Source of the DNA: Herbidospora solisilvae
Lineage (GTDB): Bacteria > Actinomycetota > Actinomycetes > Streptosporangiales > Streptosporangiaceae
Length of the DNA stretch: 64,000 nt
Assembly (NCBI RefSeq): GCF_009901565.1
Contig: NZ_WXEW01000008.1
Location: forward strand, 372,001 to 436,000
Direction of reading: 5' to 3'
The notes under the pieces: generated by a model
Seen by the model: only the letters and a program-made list of their open reading frames with translations
Database searches by the model: none
Told to the model about the DNA's origin: nothing
In this document: one piece after another, positions 46,060 through 55,676 of the stretch
Layout: each line of letters starts with the position of its first letter
Position numbering within the stretch: position 1 is the stretch's first letter
Position numbers and translations under genes: made by a program

Positions 46060-46087
46060 TGGGGGCCGTGCTTCGGCCCGGCCCCCA
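46060..46087 (+). terminator. Hairpin after rpsQ
   Basis: TGGGGGCC/GGCCCCCA forms an 8-bp stem, extended by inner pairs around a TTCG tip (one mismatch). There is no T-run. The rest of the gap to rplN has two smaller hairpins (near 46097 and 46182) and no recognised promoter. Confidence 0.55.
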
Positions 46088-46228
46088 TGACGGTGTCCAA
46101 GGAGCCTCTCGTATACGGGAGGTTCGCCCGCGGCGGCGGTTCGTCTGGCGCCGAGGGACAAGACATGTAGGTTCGGCCAGGCTCAGGGCCCGCCCTGAGA
46201 ACCGGCACGACACATCAGGAGTTCAGCT

Positions 46229-46597
46229 GTGATTCAGCAGGAGTCGCGACTCAAGGTCGCCGACAACACGGGTGCCAAGGAGATCCTCTGCATCCGCGTT
46301 CTCGGTGGCTCTGGGCGTCGCTACGCCGGGATCGGCGACATCATCGTCGCCACCGTCAAGGACGCGATCCCCGGCGGCGGTGTGAAGAAGGGTGACGTCG
46401 TCAAGGCCGTCATCGTCCGCACCGTCAAGGAGCGCCGCCGTCAGGACGGGTCGTACATCAAGTTCGACGAGAACGCCGCGGTCATCATCAAGGACAGCGG
46501 CGACCCCCGGGGCACGCGTATTTTCGGCCCGGTCGGCCGCGAGCTGCGTGACAAGAAGTTCATGCGCATCATCTCGCTGGCGCCGGAGGTGCTCTAA
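46229..46597 (+). CDS. rplN: 50S ribosomal protein L14
   Basis: 122 residues from GTG 46229, with AGGAG upstream; first gene of the spc group. L14 contributes to intersubunit bridges. [36 protein letters not shown] is the family start. It directly abuts rplX. Confidence 0.97.
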   Translation: MIQQESRLKVADNTGAKEILCIRVLGGSGRRYAGIGDIIVATVKDAIPGGGVKKGDVVKAVIVRTVKERRRQDGSYIKFDENAAVIIKDSGDPRGTRIFGPVGRELRDKKFMRIISLAPEVL

Positions 46598-46870
46598 ATG
46601 GGGAAGCTGCACGTGAAGAAGGGTGACCTGGTTCAGGTCATCGCGGGCAAGGACAAGGGCGCCAAGGGCCGGGTCATCGCCGCGCTGCCGACCGAGGATC
46701 GCGTGATCGTCGCCGGCGTGAACATGATCAAGAAGCACTCGAAGGAGACCAACCAGGGTCCCCGCGGCGCCAAGGAAGGCGGCGTCACCACCCTGGAGGC
46801 CCCCATCCACGTGAGCAACGTCAAGAAGCTCAAGGATGACGAGAAGCCGAAGGACGAGGACGCCAAGTGA
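46598..46870 (+). CDS. rplX: 50S ribosomal protein L24
   Basis: 90 residues. L24 starts 50S assembly at the 5' end of 23S rRNA. The KOW motif [21 protein letters not shown] is clear. The stop overlaps the GTG of rplE by 4 bp. Confidence 0.97.
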   Translation: MGKLHVKKGDLVQVIAGKDKGAKGRVIAALPTEDRVIVAGVNMIKKHSKETNQGPRGAKEGGVTTLEAPIHVSNVKKLKDDEKPKDEDAK

Positions 46871-47436
46871 CTGCCCAGACCGCTGAGCGGGTGACCCCCC
46901 GTCTCAAGCAGAAGTACCGCGAGGAGATCGCGGCCCAGCTGCGCGAGCAGTTCGGCATCGAGAACGTCATGCTGACCCCGGGTCTCACCAAGATCAAGGT
47001 GAACATGGGCGTCGGCGAGGCCGCTCGCGACTCCAAGCTGATCGAGGGCGCGGTTCGCGACCTCACCGCCATCACCGGACAGAAGCCGGCCGTCGTCCGC
47101 GCCCGCAAGTCCATCGCGCAGTTCAAGCTGCGTGAGGGCATGCCGATCGGCGCGCACGTCACGCTGCGCGGCGACCGCATGTGGGAGTTCCTCGACCGCC
47201 TGCTGTCGCTGGCCCTGCCGCGTATCCGCGACTTCCGTGGTCTGTCGCCCAAGCAGTTCGACGGGCACGGCAACTACACCTTCGGTCTCACCGAGCAGGT
47301 CATGTTCCACGAGATCGACCAGGACAAGGTCGACCGGCAGCGCGGTATGGACATCACGGTCGTCACGACCGCCCGCACAGACGACGAGGGCCGCGCGCTG
47401 CTGAAGCTGCTCGGTTTCCCGTTCAAGGAGGCCTGA
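46867..47436 (+). CDS. rplE: 50S ribosomal protein L5
   Basis: 189 residues from GTG. L5 binds 5S rRNA and contacts the P-site t[45 protein letters not shown] and [27 protein letters not shown] are diagnostic. rpsN follows after 5 bp. Confidence 0.97.
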   Translation: MTAQTAERVTPRLKQKYREEIAAQLREQFGIENVMLTPGLTKIKVNMGVGEAARDSKLIEGAVRDLTAITGQKPAVVRARKSIAQFKLREGMPIGAHVTLRGDRMWEFLDRLLSLALPRIRDFRGLSPKQFDGHGNYTFGLTEQVMFHEIDQDKVDRQRGMDITVVTTARTDDEGRALLKLLGFPFKEA

Positions 47437-47441
47437 TCTAA

Positions 47442-47627
47442 ATGGCGAAGACGTCACTGAAGGTCAAGGCGGCCCGCAAGCAGAAGTTCGAGGTCCGGGC
47501 GTACACTCGTTGTTCGCGCTGCGGCCGCCCGCGCGCCGTCTACCGCAAGTTCGGCCTGTGCCGCGTGTGCTTCCGCGAGATGGCGCACCGGGGCGAGCTG
47601 CCCGGCATCACCAAGTCCAGCTGGTAA
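47442..47627 (+). CDS. rpsN: 30S ribosomal protein S14, zinc (type Z) form
   Basis: 61 residues. The four zinc cysteines are Cys24, Cys27, Cys40 and Cys43 ([20 protein letters not shown]), so this is the short zinc-ribbon form and not the zinc-free paralogue used under zinc starvation. It ends with the usual [11 protein letters not shown]. rpsH follows after 69 bp. Confidence 0.97.
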   Translation: MAKTSLKVKAARKQKFEVRAYTRCSRCGRPRAVYRKFGLCRVCFREMAHRGELPGITKSSW

Positions 47628-47696
47628 TTCCAGAGCATCACTACGCCGTAGGTCCCCTTCTTTTTTGGGAAACCGCGGCGAGGAGGGCCATCGATC

Positions 47697-48095
47697 ATGA
47701 CGATGACCGACCCGATCGCAGACATGCTGACGCGTCTGCGTAACGCGAACTCGGCGTATCACGACACCGTGACCATGCCGTACTCGAAGATCAAGGCGCA
47801 CATCGCCGAGATCCTCCAGCAGGAGGGCTACATCCAGTCCTGGAGCGTCGAAGACGCCAAGGTCGGAAAGAACCTCGTGGTGGAGCTGAAGTTCGGCCCG
47901 AGCCGTGAGCGTTCGCTCGCCGGCATCCGCCGGGTTTCCAAGCCCGGCCTGCGGGTTTACGCCAAGAAGGACAACCTGCCCCGAGTCCTGGGCGGGCTGG
48001 GCGTCGCGATCATCTCGACGTCCGGCGGCCTGATGACCGACAAGCAGGCCGGCAAGCGCGGAGTGGGCGGGGAAGTCCTCGCCTACGTCTGGTAA
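47697..48095 (+). CDS. rpsH: 30S ribosomal protein S8
   Basis: 132 residues from ATG 47697; ATG 47703 is also possible. S8 binds the central domain of 16S rRNA and in E. coli represses the spc operon. [30 protein letters not shown] and the C-terminal [27 protein letters not shown] are typical. Confidence 0.96.
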   Translation: MTMTDPIADMLTRLRNANSAYHDTVTMPYSKIKAHIAEILQQEGYIQSWSVEDAKVGKNLVVELKFGPSRERSLAGIRRVSKPGLRVYAKKDNLPRVLGGLGVAIISTSGGLMTDKQAGKRGVGGEVLAYVW

Positions 48096-48113
48096 GAGGG
48101 GAGGAACCACAGC

Positions 48114-48656
48114 ATGTCGCGAATCGGACGGCTGCCCATCCCTGTACCGAGCGGTGTCGACATCACGATCGACGGCCGGAGTGTCCAGGTCAAGGGCCCG
48201 AAGGGCACGCTTTCTCACACCGTCGCCGAGCCCATCGAGGTTTCGCGCGGTGACGACGGCAATCTCGCCGTCACCCGTCCCAACGACGAGAACAAGGTCC
48301 GTGCGCTGCACGGCCTGTCCCGCACCCTGATCGCCAACATGGTGACCGGTGTGACCGCGGGTTACTCGAAGACGTTGGAGATCGTCGGCGTCGGCTACCG
48401 CGTTCAGGCCAAGGGCCCGACGCAGCTCGAGTTCTCGCTCGGCTTCAGCCACCCGGTGATCGTCGACGCGCCGGAGGGCATCTCCTTCCGCGTCGAGAAG
48501 CCGACCCTGTTCCACGTGGACGGGATCGACAAGCAGAAGGTCGGCGAGGTCTCGGCCAACATCCGCAAGCTGCGCAAGCCCGACCCGTACAAGGGCAAGG
48601 GCGTGCGCTACCAGGGCGAAGTCGTCCGCAAGAAGGTCGGAAAGGCTGGTAAGTAG
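48114..48656 (+). CDS. rplF: 50S ribosomal protein L6
   Basis: 180 residues. L6 stabilises the sarcin-ricin loop region. [33 protein letters not shown] at the start and [27 protein letters not shown] at the end are the family marks. rplR begins 2 bp after the stop. Confidence 0.97.
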   Translation: MSRIGRLPIPVPSGVDITIDGRSVQVKGPKGTLSHTVAEPIEVSRGDDGNLAVTRPNDENKVRALHGLSRTLIANMVTGVTAGYSKTLEIVGVGYRVQAKGPTQLEFSLGFSHPVIVDAPEGISFRVEKPTLFHVDGIDKQKVGEVSANIRKLRKPDPYKGKGVRYQGEVVRKKVGKAGK

Positions 48657-48658
48657 TA

Positions 48659-49036
48659 ATGGCTGCGAAGTACGGCAAGCACAGCGCCGCTCGCGCCATT
48701 TCGCGAGCCCGCCGCCACCGCCGTGTGCGGAAGAACGTCGTCGGCACGCAGGAGCGTCCGCGCCTGGTCGTGAACCGGTCCGCGCGGCACCTGTTCGTGC
48801 AGATCGTCGACGACGGCAAGGGTCACACGATCGTGAGCGCGTCCACCATGGACTCCTCGCTGCGTTCCCTTGAGGCCGACAAGACCGAGAAGGCGAAGAA
48901 GGTCGGCGAGCTTCTCGCTCAGCGGGCCAAGGACGCCGGGATCACTTCGGTCGTCTTCGACCGCGGTGGCAACCGCTACGCGGGTCGCATCGCGGCCCTG
49001 GCGGACAGCGCCCGTGAAGGCGGGTTGAGCTTCTGA
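48659..49036 (+). CDS. rplR: 50S ribosomal protein L18
   Basis: 125 residues. L18 brings 5S rRNA to the 50S subunit. [37 protein letters not shown] and [26 protein letters not shown] are diagnostic. rpsE follows after 37 bp. Confidence 0.97.
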   Translation: MAAKYGKHSAARAISRARRHRRVRKNVVGTQERPRLVVNRSARHLFVQIVDDGKGHTIVSASTMDSSLRSLEADKTEKAKKVGELLAQRAKDAGITSVVFDRGGNRYAGRIAALADSAREGGLSF

Positions 49037-49073
49037 TGACCCGTCCTATGAGCAATGAGAAGAGGAACCACTG

Positions 49074-49706
49074 ATGGCTGGAGCTCCGCGTCGGGGTGCC
49101 GGCGGCGGTGGCGAGCGGCGGGAACGTCGTGACGATCGCCGCGGTGGCGCCCAGGAGAAGGGCGTCTCGTACATCGAGCGCGTCGTGAAGATCAACCGCG
49201 TGGCCAAGGTCGTCAAGGGTGGTCGGCGCTTCAGTTTCACCGCGCTGGTCATCGTCGGCGACGGCAACGGCCTCGTCGGGGTCGGCTACGGCAAGGCCAA
49301 GGAGGTGCCCGCGGCGATCGCCAAGGGTGTCGAGGAGGCCAAGAAGCACTTCTTCAAGGTGCCGCGCATCCAGGGCACCATCCCGCACACCGTGCAGGGG
49401 GAGGACGCCGCCGGCGTCGTCCTGCTGCGTCCGGCCTCGCCCGGTACCGGTGTCATCGCGGGTGGCCCGGTGCGCGCGGTGCTGGAGTGCGCCGGGATCC
49501 ACGACGTGCTGTCCAAGTCGCTCGGCTCGGACAACCCGATCAACATCGTGCACGCCACCGTGGCGGCTCTGAAGGGCCTCTCGCGCCCCGAGGAGATCGC
49601 CGCCCGCCGTGGTCTGCCGATCGAGGACGTCGCCCCCAAGGCGATGCTCAAGGCGCGCGCCGAGGGTCTCGCCGAGGCCGCCGCCGCTGCGAAGGCGGGG
49701 AGCTGA
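49074..49706 (+). CDS. rpsE: 30S ribosomal protein S5
   Basis: 210 residues. S5 affects decoding accuracy. An Arg/Gly-rich N-terminal extension of about 30 residues ([21 protein letters not shown]) precedes the core [47 protein letters not shown]. The gap to rpmD is 2 bp. Confidence 0.97.
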   Translation: MAGAPRRGAGGGGERRERRDDRRGGAQEKGVSYIERVVKINRVAKVVKGGRRFSFTALVIVGDGNGLVGVGYGKAKEVPAAIAKGVEEAKKHFFKVPRIQGTIPHTVQGEDAAGVVLLRPASPGTGVIAGGPVRAVLECAGIHDVLSKSLGSDNPINIVHATVAALKGLSRPEEIAARRGLPIEDVAPKAMLKARAEGLAEAAAAAKAGS

Positions 49707-49708
49707 AC

Positions 49709-49891
49709 ATGGCCCGCCTGAAGATCACGCAGACCCGGTCCAAGATCGGCGGCAAGCAGAACCAGCGTGACTCGCTGCGTTCGCTTGGCCTGAAGCGAAT
49801 CGGCGACGTCGTCGTGAAGGAGGACCGTCCCGAGATCCGCGGGATGGTCGCCGTCGTGACGCACCTCGTCGAGGTTGAAGAGGTCGACTAG
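49709..49891 (+). CDS. rpmD: 50S ribosomal protein L30
   Basis: 60 residues. The sequence [60 protein letters not shown] has the standard L30 length and signature. ATG 49709 starts 2 bp after the rpsE stop, and rplO starts 2 bp after its own stop. Confidence 0.96.
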   Translation: MARLKITQTRSKIGGKQNQRDSLRSLGLKRIGDVVVKEDRPEIRGMVAVVTHLVEVEEVD

Positions 49892-49893
49892 TC

Positions 49894-50349
49894 ATGACTG
49901 AGAACGCACCGCTGAAGATTCATGACCTTCGTCCCGCCCCGGGTGCCAACAAGGCCAAGGTCCGCAAGGGCCGCGGCGAGGGCTCCAAGGGCAAGACGTC
50001 CGGTCGTGGTACGAAGGGTTCCCACTCCCGTACCACCGTGCCTCTCGGCTTCGAAGGTGGCCAGGTTCCGCTCCAGCGGCGGCTGCCGAAGCTGAAGGGC
50101 TTCTCCAACTCGCTGTTCAAGACGACCTACCAGGTCGTCAACCTTGACAAGCTGGGCGAGGTCTTCTCCTCCGGTGGCGACGTGACCGTCGCCGACCTGG
50201 TGGCGAACGGTCTGGTCCGGAAGAACGAACTGGTCAAGGTTCTCGGAACCGGCGAGATCTCCGTGGCGTTGAACGTGCAGGCGCACGCCTTCTCCGCCAG
50301 CGCCAAGGAGAAGATCGCCGCGGCCGGCGGCTCCACCACGGAGCTGTAG
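49894..50349 (+). CDS. rplO: 50S ribosomal protein L15
   Basis: 151 residues. L15 has a long basic N-terminal arm ([36 protein letters not shown]) that enters 23S rRNA, and a C-terminal globular domain. It is the last gene before the secY leader; a hairpin terminator follows. Confidence 0.97.
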   Translation: MTENAPLKIHDLRPAPGANKAKVRKGRGEGSKGKTSGRGTKGSHSRTTVPLGFEGGQVPLQRRLPKLKGFSNSLFKTTYQVVNLDKLGEVFSSGGDVTVADLVANGLVRKNELVKVLGTGEISVALNVQAHAFSASAKEKIAAAGGSTTEL

Positions 50350-50365
50350 GCCTCACGCATCACGA

Positions 50366-50396
50366 GGCGCGGGGGCTCGTTATGAGCCTCCGCGCC
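50366..50396 (+). terminator. Hairpin between rplO and secY
   Basis: GGCGCGGGGGCTC and GAGCCTCCGCGCC pair with one mismatch around loop GTTAT, 16 bp after rplO. The remaining leader of about 170 bp has a direct repeat GTAAGACCCGC (near 50463 and 50481) and no convincing promoter. Partial termination is possible. Confidence 0.6.
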
Positions 50397-50564
50397 CGTA
50401 GTGCGTTAGAGTTCGCTGGACAGTTAGCCGAGTCTCACTGTCAAACCGCTCGTTTGTCATTTGTAAGACCCGCTGTTTTGGTAAGACCCGCAAGAAGACC
50501 TGCCGATGGACGACCCCCGCACCATCGCTCACCGTTACCGCGTCTCTGGCGCGCAGGAGGGACC

Positions 50565-51881
50565 GTGCTAACCGCTCTTACCCGGGCATTCCGGACGCCG
50601 GACCTGCGCAAGAAGCTGCTTTTCACCCTGGGTATCATTGTGATTTTCCGCCTGGGCTCGGTGCTGCCGACGCCCGGTGTGAACACCGAGAACGCCCGTA
50701 AGGCTCTGGAAGCGGCTCAATCTAGCGAACTCAGCAGCATCTACGGGATGGTCCAGCTCTTCAGTGGCGGCGCGTTGCTGAAGCTTTCAGTGTTCGCGCT
50801 GGGCATCATGCCCTACATCACGGCCAGCATCATCCTGCAGCTGCTGACTGTCGTGATCCCCCGCCTCGAAGCCCTCAAGAAGGAGGGCCAGGCGGGCACT
50901 GCGAAGATCACACAGTACACCCGGTATCTCACCATCGGACTGGCGGTTCTCCAGTCGACGGCCTTCGTCGCGCTGGCTCGGTCCGGACAGTTGTTCGGCA
51001 CCTCCGCCAACGATCTCCCGATCCTGCTCAACGACGACATCTTCACCGTCGTCGTGATGGTCATCACGATGACCGCGGGTACCGCCGTCATCATGTGGCT
51101 CGGTGAGCTCATCACCGACCGCGGCGTCGGCAACGGCATGTCGATCCTGATCTTCACTCAGATCATCGCGGTCTTCCCGTCGGAACTGATGAACATCTTC
51201 CGGCAGAAGGGCGCCTTCACCTTCACGATCGTCATGATCGTCGGCATCTTCATGATCGCCGCGGTCGTCTTCGTGGAGCAGGCTCAGCGCCGCATCCCGG
51301 TGCAGTACGCCAAGCGCATGGTCGGCCGCCGGATGTACGGCGGCACCTCGACCTACATCCCGCTGAAGGTCAACCAGGCCGGCATCATCCCGGTCATCTT
51401 CGCCTCCTCGCTGCTCTACCTGCCGCAGCTGCTGGTGACGCTGTTCGCCAACAGCCAGGAGAGCAACGTCGTGGTCGAGTGGATCGCCCAGAACTTCGGT
51501 TCCGGCGACACCCCGATCTACATGGCGACCTTCTTCCTCCTGATCGTCTTCTTCACGTACTTCTACGTGTCCATCACCTTCAACCCCGTTGAAGTCGCCG
51601 ACAACATGAAGAAGTACGGTGGGTTCATTCCGGGCATCCGTCCGGGCCGGCCGACCGCCGAGTACCTGAACTACGTGCTCACCCGGTTGACCGCGCCAGG
51701 GTCGCTGTATCTGGGTCTCATCTCCATGGTCCCGATCTTCGCCCTCACGCTGGCCGGCGCTACCCAGAACTTCCCGTTCGGAGGAACGAGCATTCTGATC
51801 ATGGTGGGTGTCGGTCTCGACACGGTGAAGCAGATCGAGAGCCAGCTCCAGCAGCGCAACTACGAGGGCTTCCTGAGATAG
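50565..51881 (+). CDS. secY: Preprotein translocase subunit SecY
   Basis: 438 residues from GTG 50565, chosen for GCAGGAGGG upstream and the family start [21 protein letters not shown]. SecY forms the protein-conducting channel with SecE and SecG. Ten membrane helices can be traced, with [20 protein letters not shown] [12 protein letters not shown] and [22 protein letters not shown]. The stop overlaps the adk GTG by one base. Confidence 0.97.
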   Translation: MLTALTRAFRTPDLRKKLLFTLGIIVIFRLGSVLPTPGVNTENARKALEAAQSSELSSIYGMVQLFSGGALLKLSVFALGIMPYITASIILQLLTVVIPRLEALKKEGQAGTAKITQYTRYLTIGLAVLQSTAFVALARSGQLFGTSANDLPILLNDDIFTVVVMVITMTAGTAVIMWLGELITDRGVGNGMSILIFTQIIAVFPSELMNIFRQKGAFTFTIVMIVGIFMIAAVVFVEQAQRRIPVQYAKRMVGRRMYGGTSTYIPLKVNQAGIIPVIFASSLLYLPQLLVTLFANSQESNVVVEWIAQNFGSGDTPIYMATFFLLIVFFTYFYVSITFNPVEVADNMKKYGGFIPGIRPGRPTAEYLNYVLTRLTAPGSLYLGLISMVPIFALTLAGATQNFPFGGTSILIMVGVGLDTVKQIESQLQQRNYEGFLR

Positions 51882-52555
51882 TGCGTCTCGTCCTGGTCGG
51901 GCCCCCCGGAGCGGGCAAGGGGACGCAGGCCCAGTTCATCGCATCACATCTGTCGATCCCGAAAATCTCGACAGGTGACATTTTCCGCGCCAACGTGTCG
52001 GGTGGCACGGAGCTCGGAAAGCTGGCCAAGACCTACATGGACCGCGGGGACCTGGTTCCCGACGAGGTCACGATCGCGATGGTCCGCGGTCGCCTCGCGG
52101 AAGACGACGCGCAGGACGGTTTCCTGCTCGACGGTTTCCCGCGGAACGTGGCGCAGGCCGAGGTCCTCAAGAAGATGCTGGCTGACCTGGGCTCCGGGCT
52201 CGACCTGGTGCTGGAACTCGTGGTCGACGACGACGAGGTGGTCCGCCGCCTCGCCGGCCGTCGCACCTGCCGCTCGTGTGGCAAGGTCTGGCACGTCGAC
52301 TTCGACCCGCCCAAGAAGGACGGCGTCTGCGACGCCTGCGGCGGCGAGTTGTTCCAGCGTGACGACGACCGTGAGGAGACCATCAGGCACCGCCTGGAGG
52401 TCTACCAGGAGCAGACGTCGCCGCTGATCAACTTCTACGCCGACGAGGGCATCCTCCGCGGCGTCGACGCGACCGGCCCCGTCGAAGAGGTCACCGCTCG
52501 CGCGATGGGCGAACTGCGCAGGTTCACGCGCGATCAAGCCGAAGACGAAAGCTAG
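51881..52555 (+). CDS. adk: Adenylate kinase (zinc LID form)
   Basis: 224 residues from GTG. It interconverts ATP+AMP and 2 ADP. The P-loop is [10 protein letters not shown] (7-16), DGFPRN is the AMP/ATP site, and the LID holds four cysteines (130, 133, 150, 153) as in the long zinc-binding form of Gram-positives. It overlaps secY by one base and is followed by a terminator. Confidence 0.97.
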   Translation: MRLVLVGPPGAGKGTQAQFIASHLSIPKISTGDIFRANVSGGTELGKLAKTYMDRGDLVPDEVTIAMVRGRLAEDDAQDGFLLDGFPRNVAQAEVLKKMLADLGSGLDLVLELVVDDDEVVRRLAGRRTCRSCGKVWHVDFDPPKKDGVCDACGGELFQRDDDREETIRHRLEVYQEQTSPLINFYADEGILRGVDATGPVEEVTARAMGELRRFTRDQAEDES

Positions 52556-52571
52556 ATCGTAAGACCCAATC

Positions 52572-52609
52572 GGAACGCCACCTCACGGATCTACGTGGGG
52601 TGGCGTTCC
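52572..52609 (+). terminator. Hairpin terminator after adk
   Basis: GGAACGCCACC...GGTGGCGTTCC with CACG/CGTG inside forms a stem of about 15 bp around loop GATCTA, 16 bp after the adk stop, with CTGCTG after it and no T-run. Confidence 0.78.
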
Positions 52610-52740
52610 TGCTGCCGGGCAGATTCCATGGCGCGAGACGCAGTCGGCCTCCGGCCGCCCGCGTCTCGCTTCGTAGGGGACAATGTATTGAATCGGGCAT
52701 ATGCCCCTGAAAGTTGATCCACCCAAGGGGTGCCTAAGGG

Positions 52741-53544
52741 ATGTTTCGGAAGAACAAGCACGGGATTCAGATCAAGTCGCCCGAGCAGATCGCCAAGATG
52801 CGTGCGGCCGGCCTCGTCGTCGGGCGCACCCTCGATCTGCTGAGGCGGTCGGTCGAACCCGGTATGACGCCGCTCGACCTCGACGCCATCGCCGAGAAGG
52901 CGATCAGGGACGAGGGCGCGATCCCCTCGTTCAAGGGCTACCAGGGCTTTCCGGCGACGATCTGCGCGTCGGTCAACCAGGAGGTCGTGCACGGCATCCC
53001 CACCGACGCCCGGCCGCTTCGTGAGGGCGACATCATCTCCATCGACTGCGGCGCGATCCTCGACGGCTGGCACGGCGACTCGGCCGTCACCGTCCCGGTG
53101 GGGGAGGTCGACCCGAAGCTGCTGGAGCTGATCCGGGTCACCGAGGAGTCGATGTGGGCCGGCATCCGGGCCCTGAAGGTCGGCGCCCACCTGTCGGACA
53201 TCGGCCACCAGGTCGAGCGCTACGTGCGCTCCCAGGGCCGCTACGGCATCCCCACGGAGTACGGCGGCCACGGCATCGGCACCGAGATGCACATGGACCC
53301 GTGGGTGGCCAACCACGGCAAGCCGGGCCGGGGGCCGAAGCTGGAGGTCGGCATGTGCCTGGCGATCGAGCCGATGGTCAACCTCGGCACCGACCAGACC
53401 CGCGTGCTGGCCGACGACTGGACGGTCGTCACCCAGGACGGCAAGGCGTCGGCGCATTTCGAGCACAGCGTGGCGGTCACCGCGGAAGGCCCGCTCGTTT
53501 TGACGGCTCTCGACGGCGGCAAAGAACGGCTTGCCACTACATAA
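52741..53544 (+). CDS. map: Type I methionine aminopeptidase
   Basis: 267 residues. It removes the initiator Met from new proteins. The metal ligands are visible by alignment with the E. coli enzyme: Asp102, Asp113, His177, Glu210 and Glu241, with the substrate His84 (VVHGIP). A ribosome-site-like AAGGGG lies about 10 nt upstream. The gap before it carries no clear promoter. In many actinobacteria infA follows directly, but here two other genes intervene. Confidence 0.96.
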   Translation: MFRKNKHGIQIKSPEQIAKMRAAGLVVGRTLDLLRRSVEPGMTPLDLDAIAEKAIRDEGAIPSFKGYQGFPATICASVNQEVVHGIPTDARPLREGDIISIDCGAILDGWHGDSAVTVPVGEVDPKLLELIRVTEESMWAGIRALKVGAHLSDIGHQVERYVRSQGRYGIPTEYGGHGIGTEMHMDPWVANHGKPGRGPKLEVGMCLAIEPMVNLGTDQTRVLADDWTVVTQDGKASAHFEHSVAVTAEGPLVLTALDGGKERLATT

Positions 53545-53575
53545 TTGGTAAAAAGACGCATTTGGAGGTTCGGCC

Positions 53576-54019
53576 ATGGCATTCAGTCCGGAGATGCGTG
53601 CCTCTGACGCCGACCGGGAGAAGGTCGCGGCCGCCCTTCGTGAGCACATGGTCGAAGGGCGCCTGAACGCCGAGGAGTTCGGCGAGCGACTGGAGGCGGC
53701 CTATGCCGCCAAGACGTTCGGTGAGCTCCGGGTGCTGACGCGAGACCTGCCGGACATCGACCTGAAGAAGCTCCCGGCGCGTCCTGAGCCGGTGAAACCG
53801 CAGGCCCCGGGGGCGCCGGCGAACCTGAAGGCGGCGTGGGGCGGCTGGCTCGTCGTCGGCGGGATCAACTGGGCGATCTGGCTCATCTTGTGGATCTCGC
53901 AGGGCGAACTGGTCTATCCGTGGCCGTTGTGGGTGATGGGGCCGTGGGGGATCGGGCTGCTCATCGCCACACTCACCCAAAGTCAGAATGGCGATAAAAA
54001 GCGGGAATTGGGGTCCTGA
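53576..54019 (+). CDS. DUF1707 (SHOCT-like) membrane protein
   Basis: 147 residues. The N-terminal DUF1707 module (MRASDADREKVAAALREHMVEGRLNAEEFGERLEAAYAAKTFGELRVLTRDLPD, residues 6-60) is clear. A Pro-rich linker and two membrane helices (about 90-105 and 118-135) follow. DUF1707 proteins are common in actinobacteria; the module is thought to mediate interactions but has no known activity. It lies 31 bp after map. Confidence 0.85.
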   Translation: MAFSPEMRASDADREKVAAALREHMVEGRLNAEEFGERLEAAYAAKTFGELRVLTRDLPDIDLKKLPARPEPVKPQAPGAPANLKAAWGGWLVVGGINWAIWLILWISQGELVYPWPLWVMGPWGIGLLIATLTQSQNGDKKRELGS

Positions 54020-54147
54020 ATGTGTCGTTGTGCACGCTCGCGGTCGAGTGTGCATTCGTCCACAGAACAGCGGGTTGTGCGTTCCTAATGTGAGCGGTGT
54101 CCGGAGATGAGCAGCATCCCCGGAAGGTCTCACTGGAGGACAGACAA

Positions 54148-54615
54148 ATGCGCAAGCTCCCCCGCGTTCTCGCCGGCACCGCCCTCGCCGCCGGTCTCAT
54201 GGCCGGCGCCATGGCCGCCCCCGCCGCCGCCAGCGCGACGGCTGCGACCGGTTCCGCCGCGGCGGCCTCGTCCAAGCACTTCTTCGGCCCCTACTACTCG
54301 CACTGGGGCGACAAGTTCGAGAAGAGCCACCGCTCCTACTTCAAGGGCTACTGGACCAAGAGCGGCAACCAGTACTGGTTCTACGGCGACCTGTTCGACA
54401 CCGACCGCGACCGCCAGTGGTCGTACGTCTGGTACCGCTACACCGACCGCTTCGGCAAGAGCCACACGAAGTGGTTCAAGAACACCTCCTTCGGCCACGG
54501 CGACTTCGACAAGTTCTTCGGCTTCAAGAAGGGCTTCGTGAAGGACGTGGACTTCCGGGTCTGCGAGGGCACCAGCCGGTTCGACGACTGCGGCGGCTGG
54601 AACGACGCCTTCTAA
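54148..54615 (+). CDS. Small secreted aromatic-rich protein
   Basis: 155 residues from ATG 54148, with TGGAGGA upstream. A signal peptide (RKLPRVLAGTALAAGLMAGAMAAPAAASA) is followed by about 120 residues unusually rich in Phe, Tyr, Trp, His, Lys and Asp (KHFFGPYYSHWGDKFEKSHRSYFKGYW, then YVWYRYTDRFGKSHTKWF). Two cysteines near the end (CEGTSRFDDC) may form a disulfide. I do not recognise a family. It may be an extracellular structural or ligand-binding protein. Confidence 0.78.
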   Translation: MRKLPRVLAGTALAAGLMAGAMAAPAAASATAATGSAAAASSKHFFGPYYSHWGDKFEKSHRSYFKGYWTKSGNQYWFYGDLFDTDRDRQWSYVWYRYTDRFGKSHTKWFKNTSFGHGDFDKFFGFKKGFVKDVDFRVCEGTSRFDDCGGWNDAF

Positions 54616-54636
54616 GCCGTGCGGCACCTGAGATGC

Positions 54637-54662
54637 GGGCCCGTCCTGACAAGGACGGGCCC
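54637..54662 (+). terminator. Hairpin terminator after the secreted-protein gene
   Basis: A perfect 10-bp stem GGGCCCGTCC/GGACGGGCCC with loop TGACAA, 21 bp after the stop. Confidence 0.82.
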
Positions 54663-54848
54663 TGTCTGTTCTGGTCTATTGGGCAGATTCCCGGCGCAAG
54701 CTGCGGTTCGCTTTTCGTCTTCATGCGGATTCTTTGCCCTACGGGCTCGTTGACCGGGTTGTCGCCGGGTAGGTGATCTTTGTCGGCCGGGTGGGAGTCC
54801 CTCGGCCACCGGGCGTCCCGGCTGAGCGGGCCGCCCGGGCGCGAAGCC

Positions 54849-54903
54849 ACCGGGCCCACCCGATCCGGCATGTCGGCGGTGCCGGACGGGTGGGCCCGGT
54901 TTT
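54849..54903 (+). terminator. Very long hairpin with T-run upstream of infA
   Basis: ACCGGGCCCACCCG, CCGGCA and their complements TGCCGG, CGGGTGGGCCCGGT pair with one bulge, giving about 20 bp of stem followed by TTTT. It lies in the 498-bp gap between the secreted protein and infA, and should isolate infA from upstream transcription. The short open frames in the gap do not look coding. Confidence 0.75.
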
Positions 54904-54953
54904 GCGCTATCCTGGAATGCGGTTGTGTACGAGGGCCCGTTCTGCGTGATCGT

Positions 54954-54983
54954 TTCGCGTTCCGCACCGGGTTGCCGTACACT
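54954..54983 (+). promoter_or_regulatory. Candidate promoter for infA
   Basis: TACACT (54978-54983) matches the -10 used upstream of rpoB. The -35 (TTCGCG at 54954, 18-bp spacer) is weak. Transcription would start near 54990, about 125 nt before infA. Confidence 0.4.
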
Positions 54984-55113
54984 CCTTTGTCGGTTCACTA
55001 TGACCTTTTGCGTGGCGGCCTTGCCGCCGCCGCTCTCTGTACGCCTGAAGGTCGCGGCTGATTAGTGTTCCGAAGCCTCAGACGACCGAGCATCAGTGAA
55101 ACGTGAGGAACTT

Positions 55114-55335
55114 TTGGCCAAGAAAGACGGCGCCATCGAGATCGAGGGCACTGTGGTCGAGTCGCTCCCGAACGCCATGTTCCGGGTGCAGCTCGACAAC
55201 GGCCATAAGGTCCTGGCCCACATCAGCGGCAGGATGCGCATGCACTACATCCGCATCCTCCCGGACGACCGGGTCGTCGTGGAGCTTAGCCCCTACGACC
55301 TCACTCGCGGCCGGATCGTCTACCGGTACAAGTAG
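55114..55335 (+). CDS. infA: Translation initiation factor IF-1
   Basis: 73 residues, the standard length, from TTG 55114. The family start (M)[24 protein letters not shown] decided this choice; GTGAGGAA is just upstream, and an ATG-like start six codons earlier would add residues not found in IF-1. IF-1 binds the A site of 30S during initiation. [34 protein letters not shown] ends the protein. Confidence 0.96.
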   Translation: MAKKDGAIEIEGTVVESLPNAMFRVQLDNGHKVLAHISGRMRMHYIRILPDDRVVVELSPYDLTRGRIVYRYK

Positions 55336-55350
55336 GAACGATTAAGGACT

Positions 55351-55464
55351 ATGAAGGTCAAGCCGAGCGTCAAGAAGATCTGTGACAAGTGCAAGGTGAT
55401 CCGCCGGCACGGTCGAGTCATGGTGATCTGCGACAACCTGCGCCACAAGCAGCGTCAGGGCTAG
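55351..55464 (+). CDS. rpmJ: 50S ribosomal protein L36 (zinc form)
   Basis: 37 residues: [20 protein letters not shown] continuing to LRHKQRQG. Zinc ligands are Cys11, Cys14, Cys27 and His32, so it is the zinc-containing form. It starts 15 bp after infA. Confidence 0.97.
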   Translation: MKVKPSVKKICDKCKVIRRHGRVMVICDNLRHKQRQG

Positions 55465-55470
55465 TCGCCA

Positions 55471-55606
55471 CCGGCCCCCGCTGAGTCCGTCCAGGGTGAC
55501 GGACTCGACGCATGTGCGGGGCCGGGACTGTAATCGCGCGCCACACTCGCGAAGGCGCCCCTTTCCGGGGTGAACCACGCGGGAGACCCCCGGTCGGAGG
55601 CCGGGG
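55471..55606 (+). promoter_or_regulatory. Structured leader between rpmJ and rpsM
   Basis: Outer arms CCGGCCCCCGC/GCGGGGCCGG (55471-55481 and 55516-55525) enclose a perfect GAGTCCGTC/GACGGACTC stem (55483-55506). A second hairpin CCCCGG/CCGGGG lies at 55588-55606. It may act as the S13/S4-type leader of the alpha operon or attenuate the infA-rpmJ transcript. No promoter pair is clear. Confidence 0.5.
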
Positions 55607-55676
55607 CCCTCACCCCGGGCATTGGGGAGGGGCGTGGGGCGCAGGACCTCCGCGAAACGAAGGAGAATGCCCGACC

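Noticed and set aside
50463-50491. Direct repeat GTAAGACCCGC upstream of secY as an operator
   Set aside because: Only two copies of 11 bp, no dyad and no promoter placed to be controlled; too little to call a binding site.
54780-55061. Open frame of 93 residues upstream of infA
   Set aside because: It crosses the long terminator hairpin, has no ribosome site and shows no codon bias typical of this genome.
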